Below are positions 42,298 through 54,888 of a stretch of 64,000 nucleotides of DNA, piece by piece; the stretch's first letter is position 1, and every line of letters begins with the position of its first letter. This DNA is from Lithodes maja. Lineage: Eukaryota; Arthropoda; Malacostraca; Decapoda; Lithodidae. The stretch covers positions 87,001-151,000 of the forward strand of contig JBAKBP010001575.1 of the NCBI GenBank assembly GCA_037953745.1, in the 5' to 3' direction. Made by a program: the position numbers and the translations under genes. Under the pieces are notes generated by a model. That model made no database searches. It saw only the letters and a program-made list of their open reading frames with translations, and was not told where the DNA came from.

Positions 42298-45200
42298 CTA
42301 TCTTGGATCATCAACCCTTGATAGACAATCTGCTATCACGTTCTCACTCCCGGCAATATGCTGAATGTTGAGACTATACTCTTGGAGCATTAGGGACCAC
42401 CTGGTCAACCGCATATTCCGATTGTGAAACTGATTTAGGAATTTCAAGGGATGATGGTCCGTATAAATCGTCACTACCGGGCCGTAGGCTGGAACATAAA
42501 CTTCGAAATGTTTGAGCGACAAAACGATAGCCAGAAGCTCCTTCTCTATAGTCGAGTAATTCCTTTGTGCCGAATTAAACTTGCGAGAAAAGAAGCTCAC
42601 TGGGTGTTCCAAGCCCTCGGAATCAGTCTGCAGTAACACTGCCCCGGCACCCACACCGCTGGCATCAGTCGCCAGCTGAAAACTCCTCGGGATTCTGGGG
42701 CCCTCAAAATCGGATGTGTACACAGCAGGTGCTTGACTAGGTCGAAAGCCCTCCGACACTCCGCAGCCCAACAGAACTTCACTGACTTCGACAGTAGATC
42801 AGTTAACGGTGCTAAGACAGTAGAGTATCCCCGGATGAAGCGCCTATAATAGCCTATCATACCTAGGAACCGCATGACCTGGCGCTTAGTGGTGGGCCTG
42901 GGAAACATATTGATAGCCTGTATCTTGCTCAGGGGGGGGCACACCCGGCCTAACCCGACCACAAAGCCAAGATACTGCACAGTAGCCTTTACAAACTCGC
43001 ACTTCCTCAGGTTCACCACCAGCCCAGCATCGTGCAACTTCCCAAACAGGGTCTCTAAGTGCCTTAGGTGATTTTCAAAATCGTCATCATACACTATCAC
43101 GTCATCAAGGTAGACCGTGCAGTTAGGGATTTCGTCACAAATATCGTTCATCAGGTTCTGAAACGTGGCAGGTGCGTTCTTAAGCCCATAAGGCATTACG
43201 TTGCATTGGTAGGTCTTGCCATCTACCACAAAACCACAAACTTGCTTAGCTCGGTCCGACAGGGGTACTTGCCAGTAGCCTATTACAAGATCAATTTTAG
43301 TAAGGTACTTTGCATTCCCTATCTTGTCCACGCTGTCGTCAACTCGAGGCAAAGGGTAAGGGTTGGTAGTGGTCAAGCCATTTAGCCTACGAAAATCAAT
43401 GCAGAACCGCACCTTGCCGTCAGGTTTTGGCTGCAACGTGACGGGTGATGTCCACTTCACATAACCTTCAGTGATCATCCCTCTCTCAATCATGTACTTT
43501 AACTCCTCCCGTAAAGCTGGCAACTTTACCGGGGGCACACAGTAGGGCACTGACTTGAAGGGCACATTATCACCGACGTCCACGTCGTGCGTTACCTGAG
43601 TAGTGAGACCTGGGTGTTCGGCGAAAACAGAGGGGTATGACCTGAACAGACCTAGGACAGCAGCACCCTGGTGCTCAGGCAGGTGACTTACAGCTTGCCT
43701 AGCCTCTTGTTCAGTATTCCCCGCCCACTGTTCCGCGGAAATGACACAGTCCCAGCTATCCTCCTCAGCAGCATGACTGTCCCCACCTCCTTCTCCACCC
43801 TGGCCGCTGCAGGCCAGCACAGGGACAGTGAGAGGCTCTGAGGGGCGTCTCACATACTCTTTCATGAGGTTAACATGACATAACTGATGTTTTTTCCTAC
43901 GGTCAGGTGTTGCAACGAGATAATCAAGGTCGGACAGTTTCTTAGCCACCACATACGGCCCAATGAACTTGGCAGAAAGGGGATGTCCAGGCAAAGGTAA
44001 AAGCAACATTACCTCCTGACCCACCGAAAACTCCCGAAGCTTCACCTTGGCGTCATACTGGTGCTTCATGACCGCCTGTGCATTAACCAAGTTATTACCT
44101 GCCGCTGCCATGCAACCTATAAGTCTCTCCCGGCTCTCAAGGACATATTTAAGTACAGACCCCGGCTTCTCTTCGTCCTCCCAGATCTCTTTCACCATAC
44201 TTAAAGGTCCTCTCACATTATGGCCAAAGACTAGTTGATTTGGACTGAACCCCAGGCTCTCTCCTGGGACTTCACGTGCAGCGAACAGAACATACGGCAG
44301 ACCCAAATCCCAATCAGTGTCATGTTCTGCACAGTAACAGCGTAGCATACTCTTCAGGGTCGAGTGCCACCGCTCCAAGACTCCCTGACTCTCGGGATGG
44401 TAGGCTGACGACACTACAGAACATATACCGTGCAACTGAAGGGTTTGCTTGAACAATTTGGATGTAAAATTGCTCCCCTGGTCTGACTGCACCTCACGTG
44501 GAAATCCATAACGGGAACAGAACAATAATAAGTTTTTAACAACTGCCTTTGCCGAGCCGTTTCTCATGGGGTATGCGTCCGGGTATCTCGTAGCCACATC
44601 CATGATTGTCAACAGGAATTTATTGCCACTACTAGTAGGCGGGAAAGGGCCAACCAAATCTACTACAACTTTGCTGAACGGAGGCCCGGTGACAGGTATG
44701 GGAAACAAAGGTGCCTTCGGGATTGTCTGGTTAGGCTTCCCCGTTGTCTGGCAGGTCGCACACCCAGCCACCCATGCACAGATATCAGCCTTGACCCCAG
44801 GCCACCAGAAAAACCTGCCCAATGCCGCCAATGTTTTTGTTACCCCCAAATGACCCGCCACCGGCACATCATGCGCCAGACACAATAAGGACTCTCTATA
44901 CTTATTTGGAACAACCACCTGGTCTACTACCCTCGCACCGCCCTCCCACTTCGATTTGGGGTCTAGAAATCTGCGGTACAATATCCTGTTGAGCCTAAAG
45001 AAATCTCCCGGCTTCGCATCCCCATCTTCCTCCAACTCTATGGCACCATTGCTATAACGAGCTAGGCTAGCGTCTTGCAGCTGCTGCTCACTAATGTCCC
45101 TGGGCGTCAATGCATCAAGATGGTTTTGTAATAAGACATTACCCCGGCTAGTAGGCTCTACTGCCTTAGTGGCTCTCGCTACAGCTCTTGCCTCACGCGA

Positions 45201-47436
45201 AGTCTTACCCAACTCTGCCTTGTTACACACCATATCTGGGCCAGAGTCAACTCCCGTGTTTATTATAGGTCCAAGTACCGAATCACCGAGAAGTGCAGCA
45301 GAATCAATGTCCCTTTTCCTGCCCTCAGCAACCTTCTCCTGATCCTTCCTCCACTGTCCCCGAGGTTGAGTGCTAGGCTGTGCAGGAGCCGCAGAGCGAG
45401 ATCGGGTTACCACACAGGCCATCTCATCCTGTTGGCACCTCCCAACCCATTCCCGATTCTCACCATCCACGTCGGCCGCCCTCTCGGCAACGACTAAGGG
45501 TGGAGTCCCGGAAGTGGGCACCGCAAAGTCGTTGCCGAGAAGAAGGTCGACGTCCTCAACTGGCAAACACTCAACGATCCCTACATCCAGCTCCCTGCAC
45601 ACCTCTCCCACTCTCAACTCCAACCTCACAAGTGGGTATGACCTCGTAGCATTTATACCCTGCACCACAACAACTCTGGCCGCATTTATCGGTTTCCCTG
45701 TGAAGTTCCTCAACAAAGTTTGCGAAGCCCCCGTATCCCTCAGCAAGTCAACCCTCCGTAGTTCACTCCCCCAGCTCACAAACCCGTGTCCCCGATGGCT
45801 ACAGAAAGTGTCCCGGACAGGTGTCGAGCCTTCCGTACGCTTCTTTACCGCGTGTGCCTCAGCTGCTGACAACCTACCCCGGGCAGTTGCTGCAGCCTTC
45901 AGAGACACACCGATACTGTGAACCAATGACACCAGCTTAGCGGGAGTGTTACTAGGGCACTCACGTGAATAATGGCCTAGCTTCTGACATTTGTAACATT
46001 TCACATCCCCAATGGGCTTCTTCCCTTGTGCGGGCGAAGAAGGGGCCTGACCTTTAGTAAACGGGAGAGGCTTGTGTTTGTAGGTGTTATTAGGTGCAAT
46101 GCTTTTAGTGTGGTTATGTGTGTCATAGGATTTTTTATTATCGAAAACTCTGGTGGGTGGGGTATAGCGCCCCTTCTGCCCTGACTCAGCCCTCTGAGCG
46201 GCACCGCAACCACGAATCAATGATAATCTGAGGTCTGCCATCTTGGCAGCCTCCTCTACTGTCTTGGGACATTTTTCCTTAATGTTCAGCGTTAGATCGG
46301 TTCCAGTACATTTGTAAAACTGTTCCAGATAGAAAAGTTGCTTAATTTCCTCACCCGACTCTGCGTGCTCGGACCGAAACCAGTTATTACATGTATCTGT
46401 TAAGTCCCGTGCGTGCTCCATAAAACTGACGTCGCTCTTCTTATTCACGCCACGGAACTTCAATCTATAAGTTTCGGGTTGCAGTTCGTAGGCCCGGAGC
46501 ACAGCCTCCTTCACCAGTCCATACACGACACTCTCGTCCAGTGACAGTGCATCGTAGGCTTTCAACCCCTTACCCACTAGACGTGATGAAACTAATGCTG
46601 CCCATTTAACCTCCGGCCAGTCATACTCACGACACTTCTTTTCGAAACGAGCAAAAAACTCAGTCACTGCTGTCTCATCAAATGCGGGTACTAACTTAAT
46701 TAAATGCGAAAGTGAGTCTGTAACCCGGTGCCCACCACCGAGATGACGCCCCGTGGTTTCTACTCTAGACTTCTCGACATCCATTTCAGCCTGGTACCTG
46801 GTTGCATCCTGATTGGCTTGGATTCTAGCAACCTCTATGCGTTCTATACTAGCCTGTTGTATCTGAGTCTCCTGCAGCTTAATCCGTTCTATACTAGCCT
46901 GTTGGCTCTCTTGCAACTTAAGCTTAGCTAGTTCTAGCTGAAATAACATCTCAGGAGACAGGCCTGGGGGGGGGAGAGCACAAAATGGGGGATCCACACC
47001 GAGACGTGTTTACGGGTAAGCCAGCTTGCCATTGAGAACCCTCCTGCTGCATCGTGCTAAGACTCGCTGGCTGAGGGCCCAGCTCAGGGGTAGAGTGGAA
47101 TGGAGGCTTGGAGGGAACCCCCCAAGACCCCACTCCACCCACCGCCCCATCGCCATCACCCAACAAACATGCCACCAAATTCTTCTTGGGCCAACTGTCA
47201 GGACAGTCCCGCCCCAAAACCGTGGCTAAACAGCGAAGACCGTAACAATCAATAGCCTGCAGGCGCTGTTCGGTCAAAGGTGTCTGCAAAAATGCCCGGG
47301 CATCCCTCTCTCCACTTATAACACTCCCCTCCCTAAATATCTGCTGTACTTGCTGGTCACTAGGCTGTACCGTGTTATCCTCCCCCGTAAATGATGAGTC
47401 ATTAGACATAGTGCTGGTTATACAATTGCTGTTCAT
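42298..47436 (-). CDS. Gmr1-B gag-PR-INT-RT-RNase H polyprotein
   Basis: Near-intact gag-pol. A first frame runs 47436-46951. The main frame of 1466 codons (46997-42597) carries a Gln-rich coiled coil, gag, a CCHC knuckle (CYKCQKLGHYSREC, near 45990), retropepsin DTGASQTL (near 45740), the integrase H2C2 finger (GHLGVTKT ... CATCQ), integrase DDE residues in VVDLVGP, QSDQGSNF and GVLERWH, then RT (FCIDFRRLNG, YLDDVIVYDDDF near 43090) and the start of RNase H. A third frame (42771-42298) completes RNase H with LATDASG and YTDHHPLKF. Two one-base shifts separate the frames: one in a G9 run at 46962-46970, one near 42690. Integrase precedes RT as in Gmr1-A. The start ATG could be 47436 or the internal one ten codons later. 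Confidence 0.92.
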
Positions 47437-47678
47437 AAAAAAAAAAAAGTGCTTATTACTAATTGCAGTCTCGACTCACAAAATGTTAAAGATGCTTGAA
47501 TGACTCTACTCTAGATACCTAACGAAACAATCTGCAAGTCCACCAATACAATAATGACACAATAAAAAATTCCTCCAATATGCAAGAAAATTCTAGCCAG
47601 CTCTACTAGGTAGCATAGAATAGTTCTCCAAAAAACATGTGATAGGATACTACTGAATCTTGTGCAAGGTCGCCATTT
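47437..47678 (-). other. Gmr1-B leader
   Basis: 242 bp between the 5' LTR and the gag start; a T run (A10 on the plus strand near 47438) directly precedes the ATG. No other feature seen apart from the primer binding site. Confidence 0.7.
47661..47675 (-). promoter_or_regulatory. Gmr1-B primer binding site
   Basis: Minus strand TGGCGACCTTGCACA, three bases after the 5' LTR, sharing the first eight bases with Gmr1-A. Confidence 0.7.
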
Positions 47679-49487
47679 TGTTACGGCTGGATCGGCAATA
47701 CATATTCGGGATTCTTGATCGTAAGACAGAAATGGCTTAAGTGACAACGACACGCTCGATTCCAGTCCCAAATACTATATGCTCCAGACAACAAAAGCAC
47801 CAACGCCCTACAGAGTTATCGTCTACGGTAACGAGGTACCTTAACTCGGCGAAAGTGTACAACAGGGGTAGGCTATGAGGCTAAACTCCCTCAGACATTT
47901 ATAGGTTACGTTATTACTAAAGAAATGCAATACTCAAGAAACTACGTTAATATTAAGCCTCTAATAATGTAAAATAGAAGCAGGCTAAAGGTATGACAGT
48001 GAAATGCTAAATGACAAATGTACACGCCTACTTGAAAGCGCATGAACTACAATAACTGTCCCCTACTAACATGCACTAGCATGTAGCATACAAGATGTTC
48101 ATGATCCAGTAGATACCTAATAAGACACATGGGAGGAACATAAATAGTAGTCACTTATTATAATAATGAATCTATACTTGGAATAACTAAAAGGTTGCAG
48201 GCAACAGCACTGCGCCGGTAGCCTACTACCGCATAGGCTACTTCGCTTCTCTCACTCTGTCTCCCCTCCGAGTCCGTATGCGCCCTACGCAACAGAACTC
48301 CGGACACAGCAGCAAAATGACAGTGCAGTTAATTGATACATGAAAGTATTAATAGTGTTGTCTTGTGTGTGAGTAATGTGTATTGTAAAGGGTTACATAC
48401 ATATACTTAAAGAGAGCTGCAATGCATAGTAAAATAAAGATATATCCCACTCATCATCCCCATGTGTTCTAGCTAGCAGGCCAAGTCACAGGAACAACGA
48501 GTCCCAGCACCGAAAGCGAAAACCCAGGAGAAGACTGTAGAGAACACAAGGACAGATAAATTACGTTACTCTACTATACCGGCACTACGAGCGAGCTGTA
48601 GTCTCGGGTACTACACTCGCTCCTGGCTCGGTATGCAAATCAAGGCTAAGTCCTCGTCCCTCTACAGACAACTCCCGGGCATGGTCGGGCTCTTACACAT
48701 GGCACCAGTCTAGTCACAAATGGGATGATGAGCGGGGCATATAACTCGTGAACATGTAGAACGTTCACCAACTATCCTCATCAAGAAGATCGCTGTTCAC
48801 ATTAACCCCTTAAATCTAATACATGTAAATATATGCTTGTCCTAAGAGTAATACGAGAGGTGAGTGCTGAAACTCCTTTAGGACCTCAAGGGAAGGTTAT
48901 GCATTTAAATAGAGAGAAGAATGAAATGAGAGTAATGTCGTCAGAGAGAAAGAGTGCAACAGTGAGAAGTTGGGAGAGAGGGCAAGGGATGTTAGAATCT
49001 CAAAGGTTCTAGGCAACCTGATCATGGAACACGCAGCCAGCCTCCAGGCAGTGTGCTGTACGACAACATGGGCCCAGCCCAGGCAGCGTAGGCAGGCAAC
49101 AATGGACTACCAACCCTGTCGCGCCCAGCTATAAGCGCAGGGCTGCCAACCAGTCCATACGTCTGGCAACCCACCCGGCCGGCAGCGTGGCGCGTTGCTA
49201 CCCTCTTGCTCTGAAGCCTAACTCACTCTCTCTCTCTGAACTCCCATTGTCTTATCTATCAACTTCTCTATTGATACTACATATTAAATGGAAGGTCTCG
49301 ACATGGCTTAAAACAAAACCCAACACTGGTTAGCACATGACGAGACCTTTGCAGAGATACAAAGAACATAGTTATAAGTTGTCACACTCAATATACATTG
49401 CGGCTGACGGTAGCCAGATCACGGGCGGTACAGTCGAGTACCAAGGAGTACAATCAGGTTGCGTTGCAAAGCACTGGGTGCGTCACA
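47679..49487 (-). repeat. Gmr1-B 5' LTR
   Basis: Partner of 40201-42008, with one extra base near 48750. An open frame at 49337 that runs into BEL-2 gag is accidental: it starts in this LTR and crosses the insertion junction. Confidence 0.94.
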
Positions 49488-50933
49488 CTATACTGAAAAA
49501 CAGTTATGGTCAAAAGAATCGCATCAAAGCAGCTCACATAGCGAAACTGTGTAATCTCCCGCATCCTAGCCAGGGGGTCAGTGCTCTGAAAGATTTGTCC
49601 GCGTCATTTGAGTGTGCGTTAGAATCATTACGCTCTATGGATGTAACAGTAAGTGAAATGTGTGCAGTACTGTTGCATAATAAACTCCCTAGTGCACTCT
49701 CTGAAGTGATTAAGCGTGAATTAAAAGACAACTGGCTGGATGTGGATGAATATGTTCGTGTGTTTAAGACTGAAGTGTGCAATCTAGAAAGTAGACATAA
49801 TCCACTAGAACAGTTTGGGGCGACCGCCACAGCAGCATATGCAGTGTATCAGAAACCCGATACCAAGCAGAAGTATGGATGTAAGTTGTGTTTAAAGACA
49901 GGACATTTTTGGGCAAAGTGTGCAAAATACAAGAACAGTCCCGCCAAGGCCAATAGAGCAAGGCAGTTGAAATTGTGCGTCGGGTGCCTGTCGTCAGAAC
50001 ATGGCAGCCAGGGGTGTACTAACCCTAAAATTAGGCCGTGCCGATTCTGCCAACAGAAACATTTTAATTATTTGTGTCCGACGCCACACCTTGAACAAAC
50101 TGGACAACCAGCAGCCCCTGAACCAACAGTGACCATGGCTGTGGCTTCGGGCCGTAATGCAGTGTTGTTGCCTACCATTCAGATTCCCTTGACCGACAGA
50201 AACGGCCATACCATTAGAGTAAGAGCTTTGTTGGACCAATGTTCGCAGCGTACTTTCATCTTGCGCTCTGCTTTATCGCAGCTTGATTACGTTAGGGTCA
50301 GTAAGGAACAGCTAAAGCTCCAGGGATTTACTGGCTCATTTGGTAGTACTGAGTATGAAATAGTAGAGTTAACCTATCATCACAGAAGAAGGGTGCGTAA
50401 TTTGAGAGCCGTTGTGGTGGAGGAGTTACCAGTATACAAGCCAGGGAGGGGATTAGGGATGGAGGTAAATGCTATCTAGGCTCGGGGTTACAAATTAGCA
50501 GATCCAGGTATCACTGATGGAGATATGATAGGGTTACTGATTGGGGCGGATTTTATTACCACTTTGTACATTCAGGCTATGTCAGGGAAGGAAGTATAGT
50601 TATGTTACCCACAATTTATGGTTACGCACTGAGTGGCACTTATCAGTCAGATATAGAAGAGACCCATGTAGAGTTAGTCACTGTTCTTAAGTTAGCAGTA
50701 GACCCTTTAGTGGAGATACAGGAAGATATTGGCAGGAATTCTCCAGAATTAAAGGATCTGACAGCTCTATGGGACTTGGACCATATTGATATAAGTCCTA
50801 ATGAGACTGGTAAGGGTGGGGAGAAGGTCTTACATAGATTTTCTGAAACGTTACAGTATTCCGAAGCACAGGGACAGTATATAGTGGAACTGCCGTGGAG
50901 AGATAACATAGATAAATTACCTGATATCTTTAA
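49488..50933 (+). pseudogene. BEL-2 gag C-terminus and protease
   Basis: Gag resumes at TILKNSYGQK after the CTAT duplication. Cys/His-rich motifs (CKLCLKTGHFWAKC; CVGCLSSEHGSQGC; CRFCQQKHFNYLC) at about 49880-50090 are typical of BEL gag. The Pao-type protease follows, LLDQCSQRTFI near 50230. A TAG at 50477-50479 replaces AAG of BEL-1, and a one-base deletion near 50555 shifts the frame; BEL-1 is open at both. It ends in the TTAA target at 50930-50933. Confidence 0.87.
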
Positions 50934-51340
50934 CCCTTAAAGAGCGGCTCACCACATAAGTCGAGTTGAAAAAACAGGCAAAAAACGAGTGAAAAAAGGG
51001 TGGAAATCGAGTGAAAATGAGTGGGATAGTAATGATCCATACGTCCGATATCTGTGGCCTCCTGGCCCACACTAACTCCAGTTCCCCCACCGCGCGAGAG
51101 GATCACAGTGTAACCAATAGTTCGCTAAAAGTGAGCAAGGTAGCAAAATCTGCTAAACTTCCATCTTCGAGGTAACACTGTCAGTGCTCCACGAGTGCTA
51201 CGTAGCTGTATGTTACGTCAATGTGTAGCGATTTCCACCTAGTTTTCGGCACAATACAGTTCCTTTCATACTGATGGTTGATATAGCAGTCAGAATGGCC
51301 TGAAAAGGCCCAAAACGGCCACAGAGGGCCCGCTAGACGA
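50934..51340. mobile_element. TTAA-targeting miniature element, right end degraded
   Basis: 407-bp insert absent from BEL-1. The left end follows TTAA and reads CCCTTAAAGAGCGGC, almost the same as the right end of the element at 23186-23665 (CCTTAAGAGCGGCC on its other strand). The right end lacks TTAA and reads GGGCCCGCTAGACGA before BEL sequence resumes, so it is worn or deleted. No coding frame. Confidence 0.7.
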
Positions 51341-53100
51341 GTTAGCCCTGGGCAGAATGAGAGGCTTGCAGCGTAAGTTTATAAAAGATCCCAACTACTG
51401 TCAACAGTATACAAAGGTTCTGGATAATCAGATAGAAAGGGGGTTTATTGAAAGGGTAGAAAACAGGAATCAAGCTGGTCATCCCATTCACTACTTAGCT
51501 CACCATGGTATTACCAAGGATAGTGTTACTACGCCTGTAGGGATAGTGTTTGACTGTTCGGCTAGGATGGACGAGAAGGCGTTCAGTCTGAATGACTGTC
51601 TCCATACAGGTCCATCGCTAGTGGCTGACCTCACCCAGGTGCTTCTGCACTTTAGATGCCATCAATTTGCCTGGGTGAGTGATATTGAGAAAGCATTTCT
51701 CATGGTGGGGTCGAGTGAGAAGGATAGGGATGCTACTAGGTTTCTGTGGCCCGTTGATCCCTTGGATGTTGCAAGTCCTTACATTGTCTACCAGTTCCGT
51801 GCAGTTCTGTTCGGGGCCACCTGTTCCCAGTTCCTCCTTAATGCTACCATTCAAAAACACCTGTCTATGATACAGGAGAACAATGAAGTAGTTATTAAGC
51901 TCAAAAGGGGGCTGTATATTGATAACTTGCAGGGGACTGGTGATGATGTAAGTGATTTGCAACAACAATGTTGGGATGCCCGTAGAATATTTTCCAGCGC
52001 TAACCTGTCTTTACGTGAGTGGGTCACAAATAATGAGAATTTGCGGGAACTGTTGCACCTGAAGGGTATAGCTTCCGCCAAACAAGACGGGGTTAGGGTG
52101 CTTGGCGTTGGGTGGCTAACTAATAAGGATATGTTACAGGTTAATTTCCGCGGAAGTGGCCCTGCATTGGTTACGAAACACGAGGCTCTAAGTCTAACCA
52201 CGAGTGTGTTCGATCCTCTAGGAGTGTTGCTACCGGTAACCATCCGGGCGCGGAGGTTCGTACAGGACTTGTGGAGATTAGAGTGTGGGTGGGATGTCCC
52301 CATTCCAGATGACATGAGAGCTAACTGGCAGGGTATTTATAACGATATGATAGATAGTACAGGTATCATGTTTCCCCGTCAGGTCACTAATTCTAAGAGA
52401 GTTACGCTGCACCTATTTAGTGATGCTAGCTCAGTAGCATATGGTGTAGTGGCCTATGCGGTTGGTGATGAGGTGAGTAGGTTAGTAATGGCCAAAGCTA
52501 AGGTGGCGCCTATTAAGTCCCTCACCATACCTAAGATGGAGTTGACTGCTGTTCTTCTCGCGGCTCGTCTCGCATGTTATATATGTGATGCCTACGCGGA
52601 CGAGCTGATTATAGAGAATGTATACCTCTGGTCGGACAGCCAGATAACCCTATGCTGGTTGTCTAGCAAAAAGATTTTGCCTATTTATGTTCAAAATAGA
52701 GTTGATGAGATAAAGTCATTAGTCCCTGGCGCTCATTTTCGTTATGTGTCCACAGAGGACAACCCCAGTGATCTAGTTACCAGAGGTATTTCATATGTGT
52801 CCTTAGTTGCTTCTTCGCTTTGGTGGGGAGGGCCCACATGGCTACCTCACCAAATGCTATGGCCTGATCATGGCCCAATAGGGGGCTCAATAGGAGGGGA
52901 CACCACTGTGGGTTGTAACACGAGTCAAGAAGGAATCCTGTCATTGCCGGTACCGGTTGCCCATACTGCCATATTGAATTGGGACCGGTATGGCTCATAT
53001 ATGAGGTCATGGCATGTAATGGCATGGGTCCGTAGGTTTATTAGGACTCTTAAAGAGAAGACAAGGGAACTATCAGGCAAAACCGGCATACTTGACGGTG
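51341..53100 (+). pseudogene. BEL-2 reverse transcriptase and RNase H
   Basis: 592-codon frame (51357-53135). RT: FDCSARMDEKAFSLND, WVSDIEKAFLMV, FRAVLFGATCSQFLLN, then RGLYIDNLQGT near 51915, i.e. YIDN in place of YVDD. RNase H: LFSDASSVAYG near 52415, MELTAVLLAARLA, LWSDSQITLCWL near 52630. Frame intact until a shift near 53090 at the start of integrase. Confidence 0.88.
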
Positions 53101-54257
53101 CCGGAATTAAGAGCAGCAGAGTCAGCCATGATTAAGGTAGCTCAGAGAGAAGCTTACTCTGAGGAACACCACTATTTGTCAAAAGGACAGGGCACACCAA
53201 ATAATATAGTGAAGCAGTTAGGCCTCTATATGGAGGGAGGCATGATATGCTGTAGAGGTAGGCTACACCTTTCAGCTTTACATGATAGCGCCAAGTACCC
53301 TATCCTTATCCCTAATAAACATCGTATAGCCACTCTCCTTAGTAATTACTGCCAAAAAGTGTGTAATCATAGTGGTGTTAGTTATGTTGTAAATTACATA
53401 AGGCAAAGATGGTGGATCCCCAAGATTAGACAGCTAGTAAAGAAAGCCTTAAGGGGATGTATCATCTGCAAGAGATTGCAAGGTACATCATACCGTGCTG
53501 TACAGGCCCCTCCGTTGCCGGAGTTTAGGGTTCAGGAGGTGAGTCCTTTCCAGGTAACGGGGGTTGACTACACAGGTGCCTTGCCAGTAAAAGAGAAGGG
53601 GGGTGCTGTAAGTAAACTATATGTAGTCTTATTCACCTGTGCAGTTACTAGAGCGGTCCATGTAGAAACGGTGTCTAACCTCTCCTGCGAATCATTTTTG
53701 CATGCGTTCCGTAGGTTAGTAGCAGGAGGGGTTACCCTGAGATTATGATGAGTGATAATGCCACCACATTTGTTAGCGGAGCCAGTACATTAAGGGAGTT
53801 GATGGATGATGCAAGGTTAAAAGGTACTCTAGCGGAATTCAAGTGCGAGTGGCGGTTTATACTGGCCAGGGCCCCATGGTTCGGTGCCATATGGGAACGG
53901 GTCATTGGCATCCTAAAGGCTGGCTTGAAGAAGGTACTGGGTCGAGCATTGGTTACCACAGAGGAACTGAATACGGTGTTACTGGAACTCGAGGCCACAG
54001 TCAATGATCGCCCGCTTGGCTACAGCTACAGTGATCTTGAAGACCCTCTACCCATCACTCCTTCACAACTGGTTCATGGGAGGCGGATCAGAAGCTTTCC
54101 AAGGCGGGAAGTCACGGATGAAGATCTCAAGGACATAACTTGGCGTAACAATGATTCCGTCAACCAACGCTTCCAATATGTTACGAAGCTCTCACATGAC
54201 CTGTGGAAAAGGTGGAGCACTGATTATCTAATATCGCTCAGGGAGCAACATCGTCAC
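53092..54257 (+). pseudogene. BEL-2 integrase
   Basis: H2C2 finger (NKHRIATLL...CQKVCNHSGV ... GCIICKRLQG, about 53310-53480). Core D in GVDYTGAL near 53566, D in MSDNATTF near 53750, E in WERVIGILKAG near 53895. A shift near 53740 splits it into two frames (53092-53748 and 53745 onward). The last coding bases are replaced at TTAA 54258-54261 by a miniature element, so the terminal HLTRELRGDS of the open frame is element sequence. Confidence 0.87.
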
Positions 54258-54261
54258 TTAA

Positions 54262-54888
54262 CCCGGGAGCTGCGGGGAGACTCTTAAGAGTTCCCCCGGC
54301 GGACTGCGGGAAGACTCTTGTGAGTAAGTAAAATAAAAAATCAACTTTTGACATCGAAAAAAAAAAATATTTTTTATTTTTATTTTTTTATTTTTTTATT
54401 TTTTTTTTGGCCCCTGGGCCATGCAAAATTTCAGTCCTCTACCTCCCCTCCTTCCCCACTTTCCTCCTCTCCTTCAGTTATCACCTATTTTCCCTATTAT
54501 TCCCTTATTCTGAGGTATATTTTCGTGCTAACATTAGCGAGTTGCAAGCAGGGTGTTGTCATCACTGATGGCAAGCGAGTGCAAGAGAGAGAGAGAGAGA
54601 GTATCGATCGACTGTGTCTCAGTGGCCTTGGGGGAAATTGGCGGGATAGCAGTTTGCCTCACCCATACATTATACAACTCGCGGGCTATATCTCCGATTT
54701 TGACCATCCAAACGCTGTTTTCACTCGTTTTATTGTTGTTTCAGGTTAATACCTTTATAATCAACCCCTAATAGGCGCATATGGATAATTATTAATGCTA
54801 TTAATGGTACAATGAATATTTTAGTGACGGAAACACCTCAAATACGTCAGCACAGGGGGACGTTTTCAATTACCCCCATGCGCACTTG
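54262..54888 (+). mobile_element. TTAA-targeting element, right end missing
   Basis: Starts CCCGGGAGCTGCGGG after TTAA and is nearly the same as 63001-63627, including T-rich run, CCCCTGGGCCATGC block and (GA)n. It breaks off at GCGCACTT (54888) where the other copy continues for 86 bp to CCCGGG-TTAA. Contains the subterminal word GGGAAGACTCTT. Confidence 0.78.

Larger units (their letters stand above)
40201..49487 (-). mobile_element. Gmr1-B: Ty3/Gypsy-like element with integrase before RT, young copy
   Basis: 9287-bp element inserted antisense in BEL-2 gag, with CTAT duplicated at 40197-40200 and 49488-49491. LTRs 40201-42008 and 47679-49487 (1808 and 1809 bp) differ at about a dozen sites by eye, so it is the youngest LTR insertion here. 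Minus-strand parts: 5' LTR, PBS, gag-pol 47436-42298, PPT, 3' LTR. Related to Gmr1-A by protein but a separate family: LTR sequences share only ends. Confidence 0.94.

Noticed and set aside
49337..50479. 380-codon ORF as a gag protein with a novel N-terminus
   Set aside because: Its first about 50 codons are Gmr1-B LTR sequence; the true gag start is at 39647 and the join is the insertion site.
54258..54287. C-terminal HLTRELRGDS of BEL-2 integrase
   Set aside because: These codons fall after TTAA in the miniature element; the same bases occur at 63001.
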